Source of the DNA: Clytia hemisphaerica
Lineage: Eukaryota; Cnidaria; Hydrozoa; Leptothecata; Clytiidae
Direction of reading: 5' to 3'
Assembly: GCA_902728285.1 (NCBI GenBank)
Contig: CACVBU010000567.1
Coordinates: 124,001-188,000 of the forward strand
DNA: 64,000 nucleotides
Positions 48,150 to 60,025 of the stretch are shown here, piece by piece. Under the pieces are notes generated by a model. It was given only the letters and a program-made list of their open reading frames with translations, was not told the DNA's origin and searched no databases. Made by a program: the position numbers and the translations under genes. Each line of letters opens with the position of its first letter. Position 1 is the stretch's first letter.

Positions 48150-48760
48150 ACCTTTCAATTAGATGGTTCAATTTGACAAATCGACCCTTCAATTTGTCAA
48201 ATCGAACCTTCAATTTGTCAATTCGACCCTTCAATTTGACAAATCCAACATTCAATTTGTCAATTCGACCCTTCAATTTGACAAATCGACCCTTCAATTT
48301 GACAAATCGACCCTTCAATTTGACAAATCGACCCTTCAATTTGACAAATCGACCCTTCAATTTGTCAATTCGACCCTTCAATTTGACAAATCGACCCTAT
48401 TTGACAAATTGATCCTTTAATTTGATGGTCGGCTTGTCAATTTGACAAATCGACCCTATTTGACAAATTGATCCTTTAATTTGATGGTCGGCTTGTCAAT
48501 TTGACAAATCGACCCTTCAATTTGTCAATTTGACCCTTCAATTTGACAGTTGGCTTGTCAATTTGACAAATCGACCCTTCAATTTGATGGTCGGCTTGTC
48601 AATTTGACAAATCGACCCTTCAATTTGTCAATTTGACCCTTCAATTTGACAGTTGGCTTGTCAATTTGACAAATCGACCCTTCAATTTGATGGTCGGCTT
48701 GTCAATTTGACAAATCGACCCTTCAATTTGACAAATCGACTCTTCAATTTGACGCTAGTC
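48150..48760 (+). repeat. 21-bp satellite, left arm
   Basis: Tandem units of about 21 bp, consensus TTTGACAAATCGACCCTTCAA, with variants containing 'gatggtcggcttgtc' that form a longer higher-order unit near 48420-48720. The same satellite occurs inverted at 54608-54970. Confidence 0.9.
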
Positions 48761-48879
48761 CCAGTCCCTCTTTCAAAGAGATTTAGTCTGTAAAATGGGC
48801 TAGTTCTCCATGTATCTTGCCTATTAGATTAAGGAGATAATGCTTTTTATGTATTTTTCTTATTCCCCATAGTCCCTCT

Positions 48880-50300
48880 TTCCCCATATTCCCTCTCTCC
48901 CCATATTCCCTCTTTCCCCATGTTCCCTCTCTCCCCATATTCCCTTTCTCCCCATATTCCCGTATTCCCATATTCCCTTTCTCCCCATATTCCCATATTC
49001 CCGTATTCCCTTTCTTCCCATATTCCCTCTCTTCCCATATTCCCTTTCTCCCCATATTCCCTCTTTCCCCATGTTCCCTCTCTCCTCATATTCCTGTATT
49101 CCCATATTCCCTTTCTCCCCATATTCCCTCTCTTCCCATATTCCCTCTATCCCCATATTCCCTTTATTCCCATATTCCCTCTCTCCTCATGTTCCCGTAT
49201 TCCCATATTCCCTCTCACCCCATATTCCCTTTCTTCCCATGTTCCTTCTCTCCACATATTCCTGTATTCCCTTTCTACCCATATTCCCATATTCCCATAT
49301 TCCCGTATTCCCTTTCTCCCGATATTCCTTCTCTTCCCATATTCCCTCTATCCCCATACTCCCTTTATTCCCATATTCCCTCTCTGCCCATATTCCAATA
49401 CTCCCATATTCCCCATATTCCCATACTCCCATATTCCGAATATTCCCTCTCTCCCCATATTCCCATATTTCTTTTCTCCCCATATTCCCATATTCCCGTA
49501 TTCCCTGTTTCCCCATATTCCCTGTCTCCCCATATTCCCATATTCCCTGTTTCCCCATATTCCCGTATTCCCGTATTCCCTTTCTCTCCATATTCCCATA
49601 TTCCCTGTCTCCCCATATTCCCGTATTCCCATATTCCCATATTCCCTCCTTTCCCCATATTCCCTTTCTCCTTATATTCCCATATTCCCGTATTCCCTTT
49701 CTCCCCATATTCCCATATTCCCTTTCTCCCCATATTCCCATATTCCCGTATTCCTTTTCTCCTAATATTCCCTTTCTCCCTATATTCCCATATTCCCGTA
49801 TTCCCTTTCTCCTCATATTCCCATATTCACTTTCTTCCCATATTCCTTCTCTCCCAATATTCCCATATTCCCATATTCCCTCTCTCCCAATATTCTCGTA
49901 TTCCCATATTCCCTGTCTCCCCATATCCCCATATTCCCATATTCCCTTTCTCCCGATATTCCCATATTCCCGTATTCCCTTTCTCCCCATATTCCCATAT
50001 TCCCTTTCTCCCCATATTCCCATATTCCCGTATTCCTTTTCTCCTAATATTCCCTTTCTCCCTATATTCCCATATTCCCGTATTCCCTTTCTCCTCATAT
50101 TCCCATATTCACTTTCTTCCCATATTCCTTCTCTCCCAATATTCCCATATTCCCATATTCCCTCTCTCCCAATATTCTCGTATTCCCATATTCCCTGTCT
50201 CCCCATATCCCCATATTCCCATATTCCCTTTCTCCCGATATTCCCATATTCCCGTATTCCCTTTCTCCCCATATTCTCCTCATATTCCCATTTTCCCTTT
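48880..50300 (+). repeat. ATTCCC minisatellite, left arm
   Basis: 1.4 kb of short units such as CCCATATTCCC, CCCGTATTCCC and TTTCTCCCCATATTCCC. A higher-order duplication is visible: about 49741-50022 is repeated nearly identically from 50023 (offset about 282 bp). It produces long repetitive open frames on both strands that are not genes. Confidence 0.9.
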
Positions 50301-53300
50301 AATCCCTTATTAAGGGATTCTATCTCTTTGGGGAATAGACAATATTACCAGCTGATATTACTTGTGTTATGCATAAGTGTTAAAATTGCTTTCAAAAAAT
50401 ACAGTCTAACACCCCATCTCCCTCGAATCAGAGCTCAAATCAGCCTTGTTTCGAATAAACGCCCCCTTCGATGGGGCATTTATTGAATTTTTTTTTCAAA
50501 AAGGGGCGCGTTTATTCGAGGGGGCGTTTAACAGAAGGGGCGAAGACAGTAGATTCTCCATAACTCGAACACCCAATCCAAGAGGAATCGAAAATCGTTA
50601 TATAGTTATGGAGAGTTCGAGTTTGGTAGAGGATTTTGAAATTTTCGCAATTTTTTTTTCTCTAATTCATGGAATGAGTTGATGGAAATGAAATATTTGA
50701 TAAAATATCTACTTTTTGTACGATAAGAAGAAGGTCAAAAACATATATTTTATCATCAACAATTTATTAACTGAGGAAAAAATCATCAATTACTGTTTGT
50801 TCACTATTAATATCAATTTTTTGTTTAATGTTATTATTTAATTCCTTCAAGGAACCAGCATTGCTTCCCCGAATCGGGAGAATAGGATTAAAATTTTAAT
50901 CACAATATCAGAAAAATCGAGTTCTAGAGGAAATACTCCAAGAAGGGACCAAGAAAATCATTCGAGTTACGGAAGTTCGAGTACGAGTAAGCAAGCCTTA
51001 ACGTACAAGATGAAAAACTACAACTAAAGATCGCGATAGGAAAAATCAAATAATTTCGCGAGATAAACTTTCGCGAAACAATGATTTTAGATTTTTCGCG
51101 AGACAAACTTTTCCGAAAGGGTAAAATTCGCGAAATTCGCAAAGGTTTATCTTGCGAAAGTTAACCCGAATAAAGTACTCTTAAAATCAGAAAGACATTT
51201 GCAAACCTTTAATTTTTTTTTTTTTTACAAAAAATTCAAAATAAGCCTTGAAAATTACTTAACCCAAGCCTTAAAAAGTACAATATGTAGAGCGAGTTGT
51301 ACTTTTGTAGACAAAAGAGTTCATAATTTCAACTTAGGTTTTCAGTTATTTGGTATTTAATTGTTACATTGAAACAAAAATATTATTAAAATTACTTTTT
51401 CAAAGTAGTTTTATGCTCATTTTATTTCTAACGAAAATGGAACCTTTTATCGATTTTTAAGCACTGTCGTGACATTGTTCGTAAGAAAAACCATCTTGGA
51501 AAATGCTCGCAGTATCACTTTTTAATGGATTCAACTTACTTCGAAGATAGTTGTTTCATTGAAAGCCTAAAATGAGCCATAATATGTTTTTGTTACCAGG
51601 CTTTATCAAGCATTAAAAATTACAATGCAATCGTGTCAAGATAAGGCTAAATACAAAAGCTAGAAAAGACTCCATGGTAAAAATAACTACATTGTAGCCA
51701 AAACACAAGGTCTAATCTCTATCAAAATGCATCGATTGAGAATTTAATTTCAGATTTAGGGGGTTCTAATATGGAAAAAATATTCAATTTTGACTGCATT
51801 TAAGTGTCATCATTTATGACATAGTTGTCAATAATGGCATAGATANNNNNNNNNNNNNNNNNNNNNNNNNNNNNNNNNNNNNNNNNNNNNNNNNNNNNNN
51901 NNNNNNNNNNNNNNNNNNNNNNNNNNNNNNNNNNNNNNNNNNNNNNNNNNNNNNNNNNNNNNNNNNNNNNNNNNNNNNNNNNNNNNNNNNNNNNNNNNNN
52001 NNNNNNNNNNNNNNNNNNNNNNNNNNNNNNNNNNNNNNNNNNNNNNNNNNNNNNNNNNNNNNNNNNNNNNNNNNNNNNNNNNNNNNNNNNNNNNNNNNNN
52101 NNNNNNNNNNNNNNNNNNNNNNNNNNNNNNNNNNNNNNNNNNNNNNNNNNNNNNNNNNNNNNNNNNNNNNNNNNNNNNNNNNNNNNNNNNNNNNNNNNNN
52201 NNNNNNNNNNNNNNNNNNNNNNNNNNNNNNNNNNNNNNNNNNNNNNNNNNNNNNNNNNNNNNNNNNNNNNNNNNNNNNNNNNNNNNNNNNNNNNNNNNAA
52301 AACTACAACTAAGATCGCGAAAAAAGTCCCAATTTTACTGGATAAACTTTCGTGAATAGGAAAAATCAAATAATTTCGCGAGATAAACTTTCGCGAATGA
52401 ATGATTTTAGATTTTTCGCGAGACAAACTTTCCCGAAAGGGTAAAATTCGCGAAATTCGCAAAGGTTTATCTTGCGAAAGTTAACCCGAATAAAGTACTC
52501 TTAAAATCAGAAAGACATTTGCAAACCTTTAATTTTTTTTTTTTTTACAAAAAATTCAAAATAAGCCTTAAAAATTACTTAACCCAAGCCTTAAAAAGTA
52601 CAATATGTAGAGCGAGTTGTACTTTTGTAGACAAAAGAGTTCATAATTTCAACTTTGGTTTTCAGTTATTTGGTATTTAATTGTTACATTGAAACAAAAA
52701 TATTATTAAAATTACTTTTTCAAAGTAGTTTTATGCTCATTTTATTTCTAACTTGCAAAAATGGATGAAAAATTGAACGAAAATGGAACCTTTTATCGAT
52801 TTTTAAGCACTGTCGTGACATTGTTCGTAAGAAAAACCATCTTGGAAAATGCTCGCAGTATCACTTTTTAATGGATTCAACTTACTTCGAAGATAGTTGT
52901 TTCATTGAAAGCCTAAAATGAGCCATAATATGATTTTGTTAGCAGGCTTTATCAAGCATTAAAAATTACAATGCAATCGTGTCAAGATAAGGCTAAATAC
53001 AAAAGCTAGAAAAGACTCCATGGTAAAATAACTAGGTCTAATCTCTATTAAAATGTATCGATTGAGAATTTAATTTCAGATTTAGGGGGTTCTAATATGG
53101 AAAAAATATTCAATTTTGACTGCATTTAAGTGTCATCATTTATGACATAATTGTCAATAATGGCATAGATATGAAAAAAAGTTGGAATATTTTAACTTTA
53201 TTCTGGTCGACAATCTCTTAGCTCTGTATTAAAATCATTTTTCGGCACTTAAGAAACTTTTTGTGACCACAGAAAAGGCATTAATGCGTACAATGGTACT

Positions 53301-53890
53301 TTTTAAGGCTTGTTTTGATATACCTTATTGGTACTATTTTGCGCGTACTAATTTTGCGCAGAGGCCAAAAATGCGCGAAATTTAATACCGAAATTATGCA
53401 CAGTCAGGAAGTGCGAGAAAATTAATACCACATTTTAAAAGAAAGTGGCATTTATCTTTAAAAAGTTCTTTATTTTTGTTTATATGCATAGAAAAGAGAG
53501 GCCTTTGTGCGCGAAAATTAATACCAATAATCTGAAGACAATTAGACTAGTAACTAGCCGTTGTATTTCACTGCAGTCCCGCTTGCAACACGCACACTAC
53601 GTTCGCTGAATACAGAAACCTCTCATTCCCGTGGCGTTTTTCTTTAAAGCGCGCGCATCACTTTATAAGCACATTTCCGCGTTTTGTGTCTCAGGAAAAA
53701 CCAGACGCTTGCTAGTCTATAAGACAATTGGCTGCTGCACGAAAATCTTTTTAGTCTATTAAGGTAGAGTTATTTAGGAAATTTTCACCAAGCCAACACA
53801 TTTGCTCGTATTAAGGAGAGGTTTGAGTAAAGTTTTCATTCACGAGCGGAAAAATTCTAAAAATAGAATCTCTCGGGACACTGTTTGATC
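50301..53890. other. Core of the fold-back element, no gene seen
   Basis: Contains an inverted 'aacgcccccttcgatggggc' type hairpin at about 50458-50530, a pogo-like remnant at 50550-50630, and a direct duplication of about 0.85 kb (about 51010-51845 and 52300-53170) flanking a run of N. It also has TTCGCGA-rich stretches. No coding exon recognised. Confidence 0.5.
51846..52298. other. Assembly gap (453 N)
   Basis: Unresolved bases. Both gap edges lie in copies of the same ~0.85-kb sequence: the left edge follows 'ataatggcatagata', which recurs at about 53170, and the right edge begins within 'actacaactaagatcgcga', also present near 51020. Confidence 0.99.
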
Positions 53891-53894
53891 ATAT

Positions 53895-54500
53895 ATGGGG
53901 AATCGGGAATCTGGACAGGGAGGGAATAGGGACAGGGGAATATGGAATATGGGATGGGGAGAAAGGGAATACAGGGAATACTGGGAATATGGGAGAAAGG
54001 GAAAATGGGATATGGAGGGGGCCTGGAAGGGAATATGGGATATGGAATATGGGAATATGGGGAAATATATGGAATAGAATAGGGAATAGGGAATAGGGGA
54101 AAGGGAATTGGGAATGGGACTGGGGGAGAAGGGCCTATGGGAATACGGGAATGGGATAGCGGGAATATGGGAAATATAGGAATGGGAAAGAGGGCGGGGA
54201 AAGGGAAAGGGAATGGGAATAGGAATATGGGAAAGGAGAGAAGGGAATATGGGACGGGATTTAGGAATATGGGGAAAGGGACTGGGGAAGGGACTATGGG
54301 AAGATGGGAATATGGGGAGAAAAGGGCATATGGGTTAGAGAGGGATAGGGAATAAAGGGAATGGGATAGAATATGGGGAGAAAGGGAATATGGGAATACG
54401 GGAATATGGGGAGAGAGGGAATATGGGGAGAAAGGGAATATGGGGAGAGAGGGAACATGGGGAAAGAGGGATTATTGGGAGAGAGGGAATATGGGGAATA
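53895..54500 (-). repeat. GGGAAT minisatellite, right arm
   Basis: Inverted counterpart of 48880-50300, shorter (about 0.6 kb) and more diverged at its inner end. Units such as GGGAATATGGGGAGAAAGGG become regular from 54390. Confidence 0.85.
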
Positions 54501-54607
54501 AGAAAAACACATAAAAAGCATTATCTCCTTAATCTAAATGGCAAGATACATGGAGAACTAGCCCATTTTACAGACTAAATCTCTTTGAAAGAGGGACTGG
54601 GACTAGC

Positions 54608-54970
54608 GTCAAATTGAAGAGTCGATTTGTCAAATTGAAGGGTCGATTTGTCAAATTGACAAGCCGACCATCAAATTGAAGGGTCGATTTGTCAAATTGA
54701 CAAGCCGACTGTCAAATTGAAGGGTCAAATTGACAAATTGAAGGGTCGATTTGTCAAATTGACAAGCCGACCATCAAATCGAAGGATCAATTTGTCAAAT
54801 AAGGTTCGATTTGTCAAATTGAAGGGTCGAATTGACAAATTGAAGGGTCGAATTGACAAATTGAAGGTTCGATTTGACAAATTGAAGGGTCGATTTGTCA
54901 AATTGAAAGGTCGATTTATCAAATTGAAGGGTCGATTTGTCAAATTGAAGGGTCGATTTGTCAAATTGAA
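54608..54970 (-). repeat. 21-bp satellite, right arm
   Basis: Inverted counterpart of 48150-48760: units of GGTCGATTTGTCAAATTGAA, with the same 'gacaagccgaccatcaaatt' higher-order variants. Confidence 0.9.
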
Positions 54971-55078
54971 CCATCCAATTGAAAGGTCGAATTTTGTAAG
55001 GTATCTAACTTCATAGGTTCTGATGTCAGACCACGCGTTACTTAAATACAATATTTCGAGGATTTTTCTTCTTTATCA

Positions 55079-55223
55079 AATTCATGCTATTCTACGGAAA
55101 GATCCTGGTTTTTGCCAGTAGTGGCAAATTTTATACAACTTTTGTCTAGTTTAAATTTGCGCCACTACTGGCTAAAACCGGGGTATTTCCGTAGAAAACA
55201 TTACGTCATGAATAGCATGAATT
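55079..55223. mobile_element. Palindromic MITE
   Basis: 'aattcatgctattc' is mirrored by 'gaatagcatgaatt', with inner 'tacggaaagatcctggtttt' and 'gccagtagtggc' mirrored by 'gccactactggc' and 'ccggggtatttccgta'. About 145 bp, directly beyond the fold-back element. Confidence 0.6.
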
Positions 55224-55402
55224 CCATTTCCTTTTTTCATTGACAGACACCATATGTAAGTAACTAAAAAGCTATTTAGGATAATTTTGGTACATTATTA
55301 TATTAAGATCATACAGAGATGATATTTTTCCAAAATTAGGAAAATCAGTTCTTCTAGTTATGCTTTCGCTTGGTTCATCCATATAAAAAAGTCTATAGAT
55401 TA

Positions 55403-58400
55403 TTAGCTTCCAGGCTTCCAAGAATCTGGTTCGTACTTAGTCTCTTCAGTTTGGGCGGCACTTCCACCGCCCGGTGACCATGAATCAGGTTGATAGTTCG
55501 AATCTGTCCCTGGGGGCGGTGACGATGATTTCGAGGCTATTGTAAAAGAAAAATCATGATCATAAAAAAGAGATTGGGTTAGCCTATGCTATAATCTAAG
55601 ACGAATTCGAATACAAAATAATAACCTCAAACACGCAAATTAGCAGTCGGGCGGAAATTTTGTACACACAGGTGAAAAATAGTCGGAGGGGTTCAATGTC
55701 TTAAACTATATCAGCTCGGTAAACACAGACTCTATTTTCCGGCGCGCAATATATTACGTTTTATAATATACAACTATGATATATCATAATATCATAATAA
55801 TATATTACACGAACGATAGCATCGTCTACAATCCGTGCCATAACATATTGGCAATTTTGGCGATTTTACCATTTTTTCGAAAATTGAAGTTCGATCGAGA
55901 ATGTCAATTTCGGGCCTTTAACTTGATTTCGATATGGGAGGGATTTACTGGCTTCTAGGCTATATTTCAAGCCCTACCGGACCATTTTTGAACTTTTGGA
56001 TCCTCAAATCCTAAGGTCCTAAGTCTAGCGTTAAAACTCAGAGTTAAAACTCTACTTTTCCAACTTATTTGGAGCACTTCAAAATTGTTTGTGGTTATAA
56101 AATTTAGTAGGAAATTTCCCTTTTGTGCCAAGTATTTTGGAACTGATTGTAGCATTGGGTATGAACCTGATTAAAAGCCTATTTAACCTTGACTGAGTAT
56201 CGAGCTCGCAACTCTTCTTAAAAGGCAACTGACTTTGTCTTACCCCATGGGCCCATCCAATATTTTTTTGAAAATATTTTTAGTCGTGAAAGGATGAGTT
56301 CCTTTTTCTCTAAAAAAACTCTTCATCTTAATTTTGCTTTATCTTATATTATTAGCGGTCTCGCTAGTTCGATCGTGGAATAAAAAGAATTATTTCATGA
56401 CATGTAAAATATCTGCAATCTGATTGGTTACATTACAGTGCATAAACGTCATATTAAGCAGTTATTGGACAAAGTCGAATCCAATATGCAAAAATATTGG
56501 GCGTGCGAGAAAAGATATTGGACGAGGCTTCGCCGAGTCCAATATCTTTTCTCGTAGCCCAATATTTTTCATATTGGATGAGACTGCGTCCAAATAAATG
56601 GTTTATTATCCGTTCATCGCTAAAATATTTCTCGTTTTCAAACATAATTCCAATTTATATGCTCGTAAATCTGGTTTCTTGGTAGTTTTTTATTCAAAAG
56701 TCTTATTTTTAATTTGTGACGTAACGTCAAAAAGAAGATACTCAATTGTCATTGAACTCGTTGTGTGACGTCAATTTTTGAAATATGTAGCCTCCGTGGA
56801 AGCTATATATTCGAAAATATTGGACAGCAAAGAAGCCAATCAAATGTCGCTATTTACGCGCGTCGGATAATAATTTCATTTATTGCACTGTTCGTTTTAT
56901 TTGCCTTATCGAATCAACTACAATAGTTTTTTTTCACACTTCTCACAATCTTGTTTCTATGCCTAGTCCTCAGCCTATATAACATTATAATATATTAACG
57001 AGATATTTATTATTTATCTAAGAATAGTTTATTTATTTCTTACTGTCTGCCATAATTTATCTAGGACGACTATCTTGCGAACAAGCCGTTATCCAGTCTA
57101 ATTATTACTAATCGAACAAACTTCCAAACGTCATATCTCAGTATTCTGATTCCGAGCATTACTTAGTTTTCCTTATTCCTTTCAATGAGCCCTTCTTCCC
57201 GTATCTGTTCGAGTTGTTAGTTATTTATCTATTTTATACACATAGCATATACATTATATAACACTTTTCTTGTAAGAAAAACCAATATTTTTGGAGATCA
57301 AGGAAATAATAATGTTAAAAAAAAAAAATTTGCACTGTTGCGCTTCATTTATTGCACTGATCAATGCAACAGCTTCATTTTTTTGACGTCAATTTCTTTG
57401 AGAAATAAAAAAAGAAAGTAGATTTTTCAAGTCTTTCGATAAACCAATTATAACATAATACCTCGTGCAATAGGGGTTTATTTTTCTCGTTCTTTTATTT
57501 TTGCTGTTATTATCACTCGTGTAAAAATAAAAGAACTCGAAAAATAAATCCCATATTGCACTCTGCACTATGCGATAACTAATACTTACAAAGTGCTTAA
57601 GAAAATTCGGAAAATTCGATAGCGAAATATCTACAAATAAAGAATCAACTTCTACTTCATACAAGGTGTTTCAAGCTGGCGCAATCGCAAAGACCTGAAG
57701 ATTGCTGATTTCGCCAGCATGAAAACACCGTGTACAATTGCAAGCTAGTTCTTTATCTCTCGATATAATTCAATCATATTTTTAGTTTCCGACAAGGGAG
57801 AACCATGGTAAAATAATTAAACTATAATTCGAATCTCTTTGTAATTAGGACAAATTTGACTCCCCTTTCGTGTTCAAATAGACTAATAATTTAAAATTCC
57901 AGGTCAATAATCAGCTTCACCTAATTATCAAACACTAAAAGGTGAACGGTACTGCAAAAGAGAAGTGCGCTCGTCAAAAAAGGGAAAATTTATTCAAAAC
58001 ACTCTCTCACGCGACTTTTTTATGGCAGACATACTCCTATTTTTTACTTTGTGGGAGAATTGCCTCTATTTTGCGTCATAAGAATAACGGTCTGGGAATC
58101 GAGGCTAAGTTCAAATTAGCGAGAGTTCACTGCAGTCCCAGCTGGCACACAACGTTGTTTCAACGTTCATCTAACGTTATATGGACGTTGGGAACATTAG
58201 ATAAACGGTGCAACAACGTTGTGCCAGTTGGGGTGCTTAGAATATAGCAAATTTGGATCGATCATCAATCAGAACCAATCACATTGAAGTACAGTTATCT
58301 CTCTTTAATTCGATATATTCGATTTATAGAGATTGACTAGGCATTATTGACTGAATTAACAAAGTCACACCCTTCTCACAAACCCACCAGAATTGACCAA

Positions 58401-59728
58401 AATATTTTCCCCAGGAAACTTAAACTTAACTGAGCGTCGAGCTCGCAACTCTTCTTAAATGGTAACTGACTTTGTCTTACTCCATGGGCCCATCCAATGT
58501 TTTTTTGAAAATATTTTTAGTCGTGAAAGGATGAGTCCCTTTTTTCTCTAAAAAACTCTTCATCTTAATTTTGCTTTATCTTATATTATTAGCCGTCTCG
58601 CTAGTTCGATCGTGAAATAAATAGAATCACAAAGTGCTTAAGAAAATCAACAAAATTTGAGCGAAATATCTACAAATAAAGAATCAACTTCTACTTCCAA
58701 CAAGGTGTTTCAAGCTAGCGCAATCGCAAAGACCTGAAGATTGCTGATTTCGCCAGCATGAAAACACCGTGTACAATTGCAAGCTAGTTCTTTATCTCTC
58801 GATATAATTCAATCATATTTTTAGTTTCCGACAAGGGAGAACCATGGTAAAATAATTTCTATAATTCGAATCTCTTTGTAATAAGGACAAATTTGACTCT
58901 TTCGTGTTCAACTAGACTAATAATTTAAAATTCCAGGTCAATAATCAGCTTCACCTAATTATCAAACACTAAAAGGTGAATAGTACTGCAAAAGAGAAGT
59001 GCGCTCGTCAAAAACAGGGAAAATTTATTCAAAACGCTATCTCGCGCGGTTTTTTTATGGCAGACATACTCTAATTGCCCCTATTTTGTGTAATAAGAAT
59101 AATGGTCTGGGAATCGAGACTAAGTTCAAATTAGCGAGAGTTCACTGCAGTCGCAGCTGGCACACAACGTTGTTTCAACGTTCATCTAACGTTATATGGA
59201 CGTTGGGAACATTAGATAAACGTTGAAACAACGTTGTGCCAGTTGGGGTGCTTAGAATATAGCAAATTTGGATCGATCATCAATCAGAGCCAATCACATT
59301 GAAGTACAGTTGTCTCTCTTTAATTCGATATATTCGATTTATAGAGATTGACTAGGCATTATTGACTGTATTAACAAAGTCACACCCTTCTCACAAACCC
59401 ACCAGAATTGACCAAAATATCGTCCCCAGGAAAATTATCCTCCAATTTTTGTCCCGGCAGAAAATAACCAAATAAACAAATCTTCACTGCAAAATATTGT
59501 GCTATTTTTTTCCATCCTCGCTGAGTTTTCTGACTTCAAGACAAAAGAATTCAAAGCCAGCCATAAAAAAATATGAGGATATCAACCCGCCCATCGAGTT
59601 TTGGTCCGTTATTTTTACCCCCATTGGCTAACAAATTCCAAACAGGCCTATGAGAAGGAGTTGTAACAATACTGACGACATACCTGTGCTTTTACCGGTA
59701 GATGGTGGTTCTCGTTGAATCAAACCCT
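55403..59728 (-). CDS. Unrecognised Pro/Ser-rich protein, last two exons
   Basis: Two minus-strand exons too short to appear as long open frames. The upstream exon, 59684-59728, follows 'ctttttttcag' and ends at a gtatgt donor; it encodes GLIQREPPSTGKST. The terminal exon, 55403-55536, follows 'ttcttttacaatag' and ends in TAA. The junction phase matches (one base plus two). The terminal 43 residues contain SKSSSPPPG and an imperfect repeat, YQPDSWSPG then YEPDSWKPG. This is a low-complexity, probably disordered C-terminus; no family recognised. The alternative AG two bases later would make the upstream exon start at 59726. Further 5' exons were not found; they may lie between 59.7 and 61.4 kb or upstream of the DUF389 gene. 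A link to that gene's transcript cannot be excluded. The connecting intron carries the tandem duplication at 56182-59431. Confidence 0.6.
58138..58233. mobile_element. AACGTTG palindromic MITE, copy in unit 1
   Basis: 'cagctggcacacaacgttgt' then 'ttcaacgttcatctaac' is mirrored by 'ttagataaacggtgcaacaa' then 'cgttgtgccagttg'. About 96 bp hairpin. The partner copy at 59154-59248 was duplicated together with its surroundings. Confidence 0.65.
59154..59248. mobile_element. AACGTTG palindromic MITE, copy in unit 2
   Basis: Same hairpin as 58138-58233. Here the right arm reads 'aaacgttgaaacaacgttgt', pairing better with the left arm than in unit 1. Confidence 0.65.
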
Positions 59729-59797
59729 CTGAAAAAAAGTAAATATCACATAATAAAATCAAAATTTCACCGTATCTTTAGATATATGATATTATAA

Positions 59798-60025
59798 GAC
59801 CATGTTCAGACGTTACGGTTCCGTTTCGTTCCAAAACGAAACAATTCCGAAACTATTGTGAACGTCAAAATTCGAAACGTCAAAAAAGAAGACGTTACAA
59901 ATTAAAACAGATCGAAACGGTTTCGCTCCACTTTTTTCATCGGAACAGAACTGCTCCGTTTTTTACTCGATCAGTAACGAAAATCATACCGGAACGAAAC
60001 GGAACAGTAACGTGTGAACATGGTC
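59798..60025. mobile_element. Palindromic MITE, GACCATGTTCAGACGTTACG ends
   Basis: GACCATGTTCAGACGTTACG and 'gttccgtttcgttcc' on the left are mirrored by 'ggaacgaaacggaacagtaa' and 'cgtgtgaacatggtc' on the right, 228 bp. It is the intact relative of the interrupted element in TRAF intron 5. Confidence 0.7.

Larger units (their letters stand above)
48121..55012. mobile_element. Giant fold-back element with satellite arms
   Basis: The two sides are mirror images in order: a unique ~60-bp end ('aattagataccttacaaaat'-type at 48126, mirrored near 54993-55012), a TCGACCCTTCAATTTGACAA satellite, a ~110-bp unique spacer ('tctttcaaagagatttagtc' at 48770, mirrored near 54585), and an ATTCCC/GGGAAT satellite. 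The core (50.3-53.9 kb) has no recognisable gene. Such tandem-repeat inverted arms are the hallmark of Foldback/TU-type elements. No target duplication was found, so an inverted duplication of ordinary satellites remains possible. Confidence 0.6.
56182..59431. repeat. Tandem segmental duplication with a 1.2-kb indel
   Basis: Unit 1 (56182-58419) and unit 2 (58420-59431) are highly similar and in the same order, from 'cgagctcgcaactcttctta' to 'cacccttctcacaaacccac'. Unit 1 has about 1.2 kb (about 56391-57588) absent from unit 2, either an insertion after duplication or a deletion in unit 2. That segment includes an inverted repeat at 57463-57562 and another around 56460-56595. Confidence 0.75.

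Noticed and set aside
47816-48420. 198-codon plus-strand frame with 'RPFNLTN' repeats
   Set aside because: Begins in a MITE and ends in the 21-bp satellite; the repeat is simply open in several frames.
48783-50486. Long frames on both strands with repeated 'IPYSLSPH' or 'GNMGREGIWE' peptides
   Set aside because: Translation of the ATTCCC minisatellite; no start context, splice sites or non-repeat domain.
48150-54970. CRISPR-like array
   Set aside because: The direct repeats have no unique spacers and the sequence is eukaryotic; these are satellites.
57942-59226. Two similar frames of 101 and 75 codons
   Set aside because: They are duplicate translations of the segmental duplication and its AACGTTG palindrome, with no coding signature.
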